Positions 61,101 through 64,000 of a DNA stretch of 64,000 bases are shown here, piece after piece. Origin of the DNA: Cryptosporangium arvum DSM 44712 (GTDB lineage Bacteria; Actinomycetota; Actinomycetes; Mycobacteriales; Cryptosporangiaceae); NCBI RefSeq assembly GCF_000585375.1, contig NZ_KK073874.1:3720001-3784000 (forward strand), in the 5' to 3' direction. The stretch's first letter is position 1. Each line of letters starts with the position of its first letter. The notes under the pieces are model-generated. The model did not search any database. It worked only from the letters and a program-made list of their open reading frames with translations, and was not told the origin of the DNA. The translations under genes were made by a program, and so were the position numbers.

Positions 61101-61259
61101 GGCCAGGACGTACGCCTGCTGGCGCGGGCCGGCGTCCGTCTCGTGGCCGTCCCGGACGATCCGCAACGGACCCAGGACGTGCAGGCGTAGGCGAGTCGAG
61201 GCGGTCACGGGGCTGATCGCCTCTCCTCTGGCCGCGCGCAGATCTGCCCGAACGGGCAC
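58143..61259 (-). CDS. BTAD-AAA giant transcriptional regulator, BTAD shortened
   Basis: 1038 residues; an alternative GTG start is at 61208. The HTH half is RLHVLGPLRIVRDGHETDAG, LVWGDDAPATAPNVIQKHVS. BTAD begins normally (YLDALALWHGAAGGDFSHGP) but stops after MAPLHEPARAALASTVAAAR. The final helices and the xRRLADELGIDPG element seen in the neighbouring paralogue are missing, replaced by a proline-rich linker to the AAA domain (LVGRTGELATLREVL; Walker A VVDGEPGAGKTRLLEEA; Walker B LIVDDLQWADTASL). C-terminal helical repeats as in the paralogue. Tandem with it, 70 bp apart, and divergent from the third copy. Confidence 0.9.
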   Translation of the reverse strand: MPVRADLRAARGEAISPVTASTRLRLHVLGPLRIVRDGHETDAGPRQQAYVLALMLTRANRPIGMGELVDLVWGDDAPATAPNVIQKHVSAVRRLLEPELRPREAGTYVQRQGTGYRFVAGPGVLDLADFRRLVSEAESAQADGRPEAAFETYLDALALWHGAAGGDFSHGPAARAIFTALDAEFVDACVAAAELGMSLVRPAEVLAPLRLAVSMAPLHEPARAALASTVAAARSTRPPPVPDRRIRSAHAVGLVGRTGELATLREVLDSAASAEGRVVVVDGEPGAGKTRLLEEAGTAAERSGALVVWGHCLDGDGTPSMWPWVEAVGALLDGLPAAPRAQWLAGELGRLVEPRGESLGSLLLPDGGGQLRLFDAVVALLASISAQRPAMLIVDDLQWADTASLTLFGHLAAHAPRGAVLVGAVRTHAPRPGAELVRVLTAAGRTPGHRHLRLAPFDSAEVIELVRREIGQTPAPGVARDIHARTAGNPFFVRELARLLAAGDSLSTDAPARTEVPSTVRAVVLDRMAGLDDDGRDLLRIAALLGRDIDLELLADAAGLDTETSRRRLGPAESLGLVGLSPEAPLSYRFSHDLVREAVSGTVTPMRAHSLHLRIADALTLAGTSDDERLAHHLWSAAPLADPARITDALLRAGSRAAAKSAFDAAEQHFWSAARTARTADRPERELAALGQLITVAGMRSMYGAPALDRLARAEELAARLGREREAADFLFTRWVVHVQGMDFDRSERLARRLLVAGETSGDPVVQAYGLHAWGLQQWSTGNVGEGYRHLARLGRSLPADLVPRAENPLRYDLRLLSAAMLGEVTALHGDVDAARALLDELEVAAGEDRYAITVWATISARTASIVGDHGWALRAAERGIAVDPEFSFAFLGTYQRLVRAWALAMRGNDPEAAAAEVRALLSDRLLDPPVSCVATWYALLAEMRLAAGAPDEAADALDRADQALETFGQRYAEGLVLLQRARLLQARGESAATVRKAARRARALSVEREAHLFAQRVDQLLTELDRPLRPSSSEDAP

Positions 61260-61448
61260 GTGGGATGTTATCGCGTGCAGCTGGAACGATCCGGTCCACG
61301 GGGTTCACCACCGACACCCGTGCCGATTCGCGGTGATTGCCCCTTCGGGCAGGTTCGACGGAGAAGATCCGGTCAGTTGGTCGGGGCGTGGACAGCGGGT
61401 ACTTTGACGGCGTCGAGAATCCGTACGTGCCGGGGGTTCCACGGGGTG

Positions 61449-64000
61449 ATGGCGGAGCTGCCTGTCCGGTCGGCCGCCGACGGTGCTCTCCGCCTGCACA
61501 TCCTCGGCCCGCTGCGCGTCGGGCGCGCCGGCGTCGGCCTGGACGTCGGGCCGCCGCGACAGGCTCGCCTCCTCGCCCTGCTGCTCGCGCAGGCGGGCCG
61601 CCCGTTGAGCACGGCGATGCTCGTCGACCTGCTCTGGGGTGACGACGCGCCGGCCAGCGCACCCAACGTCGTCCAGCGATACGTCGGCGCGCTACGCCGG
61701 CTGCTGGAGCCGGAGCTGCCGGCCCGGGAGCCCGGCTCCTATCTCCGGCGGCAGGACTCCGGCTACCTCTTCGTGCCGGGGGAGGGGATGCTCGACCTCG
61801 TCGCCTTCCGGCAGCGGGTCGAGGCGGCGCGGGCGGCTCTCGCGGAGCAGCGCCCCGAGGCTGCGCTCAGCGACTACATCCGGGCCCTGGAGCTCTGGGA
61901 GGGTCCTGCGGCCGACGGCCTGCGACACGGGGCCGGGGCGACCGGGGTCTTCGCGGCGCTGGACGGCGAGTTCTTCGATGCGTGCGTCGCCGCTGCCGAA
62001 CTGTCGATTCGGCTCGAGCGTCCCCAGCAGGTCCTGCGTCCCCTGCGCCTGGCGTCGGCGATGGACCCGTCGTGCGAGTCGGTGAATACCGCCCTCCACG
62101 CGGTGCTGACCGCCGCCGGCCCGCCCTCGGCGACCGCGGACGACGCCACGGTGACGCGCGAGTCCGTCGTCGGACGGGCCGCCGAGCGGGTGACGCTCCA
62201 GCGGGCCGTGAGCGCCTCACTAGACGGAGGCACCGGCCTGGTCTTCCTCGAGGGTGAGCCCGGTGTCGGGAAGACCCGGCTGCTGGAGGAGGCAGCCCTC
62301 GACGCGGACCGGCGCGGGGTGCTCGTTCTCTGGGGCCGCTGCCGGGAAGGCGACGGAGCGCCGGCGATGTGGCCGTGGATCCAGATCGTCGAGGGTGTTC
62401 TCGACGCGCGCGGGAGCGCCGACCGGGACCAGGGACCGACCGGCGAGCTCGTCCACCTCGTGCGGCAGCGCGAGGGCGACGTCGTCGAGGCGGCCCTACC
62501 GGTCGAGGGATCCCAGTTCCGCCTGTTCAGGCAGGTCGTCGACCTTCTCGCCCGGACGGCGGCGCCGCGCCCGGTGCTGGTGCTCCTCGACGACCTGCAG
62601 TGGGCCGACACCGCGTCGCTCCAGCTGCTCGGCTACCTGGCGGAGTGGCTGCCGGAGCGAACCGTCGTCGTCGGCGCTCTCCGGGAGCACGGCGTTCTCT
62701 CGGACCCGGAGCTGACGCGGATGCTCTCCACGGTGAGCCGCGTGTCCGGCCATCGCCGGATCCACCTCGGGCCGCTCGGTCCGGACGAGGTGACCGAGCT
62801 CGTCCGGCGCGAGATCGGCCGGGATCCGGCGCCGGAGGTCGCCCGGGGCATTTACACGCGGACGGCGGGAAACCCGTTCTTCGTCCGGGAACTGGCCCGG
62901 CTGCTCGCCGACGGCGGCGTCTTCACTCCGGAGGCCCTCACCCGGGGCGGAGTGCCCTCCACCGTGCGAGACGTCGTCCGCGACCGGATGGACGGACTCG
63001 GCGATCGCACGTCGGAGCTGCTGCGGACCGCATCGGTCGTCGGCCGGGACGTGGATCTCCGGCTTCTCGCGGGCATCACGCGGCTCGACGTGGCGTCCTG
63101 CCTCGCCGCCCTGGAGCCCGTGCACGCGCTCGGTCTGCTCGCGACCGTGCCGGGCGATCCGTTCTCGGTGCGCTTCACGCACGACCTCGTCCGGGAGTCG
63201 GTCGCCAGGGACATTCCGCAGGCACGGGCGGCTCGGCTCCACCTGGCGGTCGCGGACGGGCTGGAGAAGGTCGACCTGGGGGACGTGTTCACCGCGGAAC
63301 GCCGTGCCCACCACCTGTGGGCCGCCGGCCCGCTCGCCGATCCGGCCCGGACCGCGGCGGCGCTCGTCGCGGCGGGCCGGCGCGCGGCGGCCCGGTCCGC
63401 GCTCGTCGCCGCCGAGCAGCAACTGCAGTCGGCGGCGCAACTGGCACGCGACGCGGACCTCCCGGAGTGGGAACTCGCCGCACTGTCCCAGCTCACCGCC
63501 GTGGTGGGCATGCGGACGGGGTACCGCGCGTCGGCGTTCGACGCGCTGGAACGCGCCGAGCAGCTCGCCCGGACGCTCGGCCGCGAGCGCGAGGCCGCCG
63601 ACTTCCTGTTCTCCCGCCGGGCCGCGTACTCCCAGGCGGGCCGGCTCGATCGGAGCGGCCCACTGGCGCGTCGCCTGCTCGAGCAGGGCAGCGACTCGCC
63701 GGATCCGCTCGTGTGCGCGTACGGCCTGCTCGCGTGGGGCATCCACCAGTGGGACGTGGGCGATGTCGGAGAAGCGTTCCGCTACCTCGGCCGGGCCAAC
63801 CGCACGCTCGTCGAGGATCTGGCCGAGCGAGCGGAGCGGCCCCTCCGCTACGACCTGCAGCTCATGTCGCTCGGCATGCTCGCCGAGGTCACGGCACTGC
63901 ACGGCGACGTCGACGCGGCACGCGCGTTGCTCGACGGGATGGAGATCGCCGCCGGGGAGGACTCCTACGCGATCACCGTCTGGACCAGCTTCGCGGCGCG
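61449..64000 (+). CDS. BTAD-AAA giant transcriptional regulator (partial, runs off the window end)
   Basis: The frame is open from ATG 61449 (GTG 61446 also possible) to the end, about 850 residues. The HTH reads RLHILGPLRVGRAGVGLDVG and LLWGDDAPASAPNVVQRYVG, with ALRRLLEPELPAREPG. BTAD is shortened as in the gene at 58143-61259 (a proline/alanine linker directly follows LHAVLTAAG). The AAA domain has Walker A LEGEPGVGKTRLLEEA and Walker B VLLDDLQWADTASL, and the C-terminal helical repeats begin by about residue 600. It is divergent from its paralogues with 189 bp between, which are otherwise gene-free. Third member of the paralogous array; 3' end outside the window. Confidence 0.88.
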   Translation, partial: MAELPVRSAADGALRLHILGPLRVGRAGVGLDVGPPRQARLLALLLAQAGRPLSTAMLVDLLWGDDAPASAPNVVQRYVGALRRLLEPELPAREPGSYLRRQDSGYLFVPGEGMLDLVAFRQRVEAARAALAEQRPEAALSDYIRALELWEGPAADGLRHGAGATGVFAALDGEFFDACVAAAELSIRLERPQQVLRPLRLASAMDPSCESVNTALHAVLTAAGPPSATADDATVTRESVVGRAAERVTLQRAVSASLDGGTGLVFLEGEPGVGKTRLLEEAALDADRRGVLVLWGRCREGDGAPAMWPWIQIVEGVLDARGSADRDQGPTGELVHLVRQREGDVVEAALPVEGSQFRLFRQVVDLLARTAAPRPVLVLLDDLQWADTASLQLLGYLAEWLPERTVVVGALREHGVLSDPELTRMLSTVSRVSGHRRIHLGPLGPDEVTELVRREIGRDPAPEVARGIYTRTAGNPFFVRELARLLADGGVFTPEALTRGGVPSTVRDVVRDRMDGLGDRTSELLRTASVVGRDVDLRLLAGITRLDVASCLAALEPVHALGLLATVPGDPFSVRFTHDLVRESVARDIPQARAARLHLAVADGLEKVDLGDVFTAERRAHHLWAAGPLADPARTAAALVAAGRRAAARSALVAAEQQLQSAAQLARDADLPEWELAALSQLTAVVGMRTGYRASAFDALERAEQLARTLGREREAADFLFSRRAAYSQAGRLDRSGPLARRLLEQGSDSPDPLVCAYGLLAWGIHQWDVGDVGEAFRYLGRANRTLVEDLAERAERPLRYDLQLMSLGMLAEVTALHGDVDAARALLDGMEIAAGEDSYAITVWTSFAA

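Noticed and set aside
1-64000. Mobile element, prophage, CRISPR, tRNA or rRNA
   Set aside because: No transposase or integrase motif, regularly spaced repeat, cloverleaf-like segment or rRNA core was seen, despite the many broken genes.

Overview
The window is very GC-rich DNA with tightly packed genes, many GTG starts and families typical of morphologically complex actinomycetes: AfsR/SARP-type and LAL-type giant regulators, a GPP34 protein, XRE/MmyB-type regulators, a DUF6461 protein and many luciferase-like (LLM) flavin or F420 oxidoreductases. A Cryptosporangium/Micromonospora/Frankia-like actinobacterium would fit, but the sequence gives no marker gene to fix the genus. I see no rRNA, tRNA, CRISPR array, transposase or integrase.

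0-16 kb: the end of a GPP34 gene, a MerR regulator and a LAL-type LuxR regulator whose 3' end runs into an antisense, broken MFS transporter gene. Then comes a divergon of catabolic type. Five LLM monooxygenase genes are packed on the minus strand (4569-9736). They are transcribed away from a plus-strand operon of a sixth LLM enzyme plus a complete peptide/nickel-type ABC importer (9914-16000). The likely job is uptake and oxidative breakdown of a small organosulfur, amine or similar scavenged substrate. No flavin reductase is visible.

16-25 kb: two small divergons with clear operator palindromes (MarR/SgcJ-like; HxlR/LLM plus a BBE-type FAD oxidase), then a MoxR ATPase - DUF58 - transglutaminase-like membrane protein operon. 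25-30 kb: divergent from that operon is a membrane-anchored beta-propeller/beta-helix protein, and convergent with the latter is a TIR-TM-WD40 protein. The transglutaminase-like protein appears to lack its whole catalytic triad.

30-43 kb: mixed small genes (double YCII protein, LLM enzyme, DUF3455, HATPase/STAS pair, hydrolases, AraC, XRE, MarR). They are interspersed with an unusual number of broken genes: SDR, DoxX, GNAT, RraA, LLM, FAD monooxygenase, Nudix and a small membrane protein. This looks like a decaying accessory zone, although assembly errors could explain some single frameshifts.

43-48 kb: secreted hydrolase, acetamidase/formamidase with a probable AmiS/UreI-like channel and a divergent PAS-AraC regulator, AlkA glycosylase and a DUF6461 protein. 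48-64 kb: a regulator island made of an AfsR-type SARP with NB-ARC domain, a LAL regulator, an orphan LuxR regulator, and three paralogous BTAD-AAA giant regulators (the last cut by the window end), with only one alpha/beta hydrolase among them.
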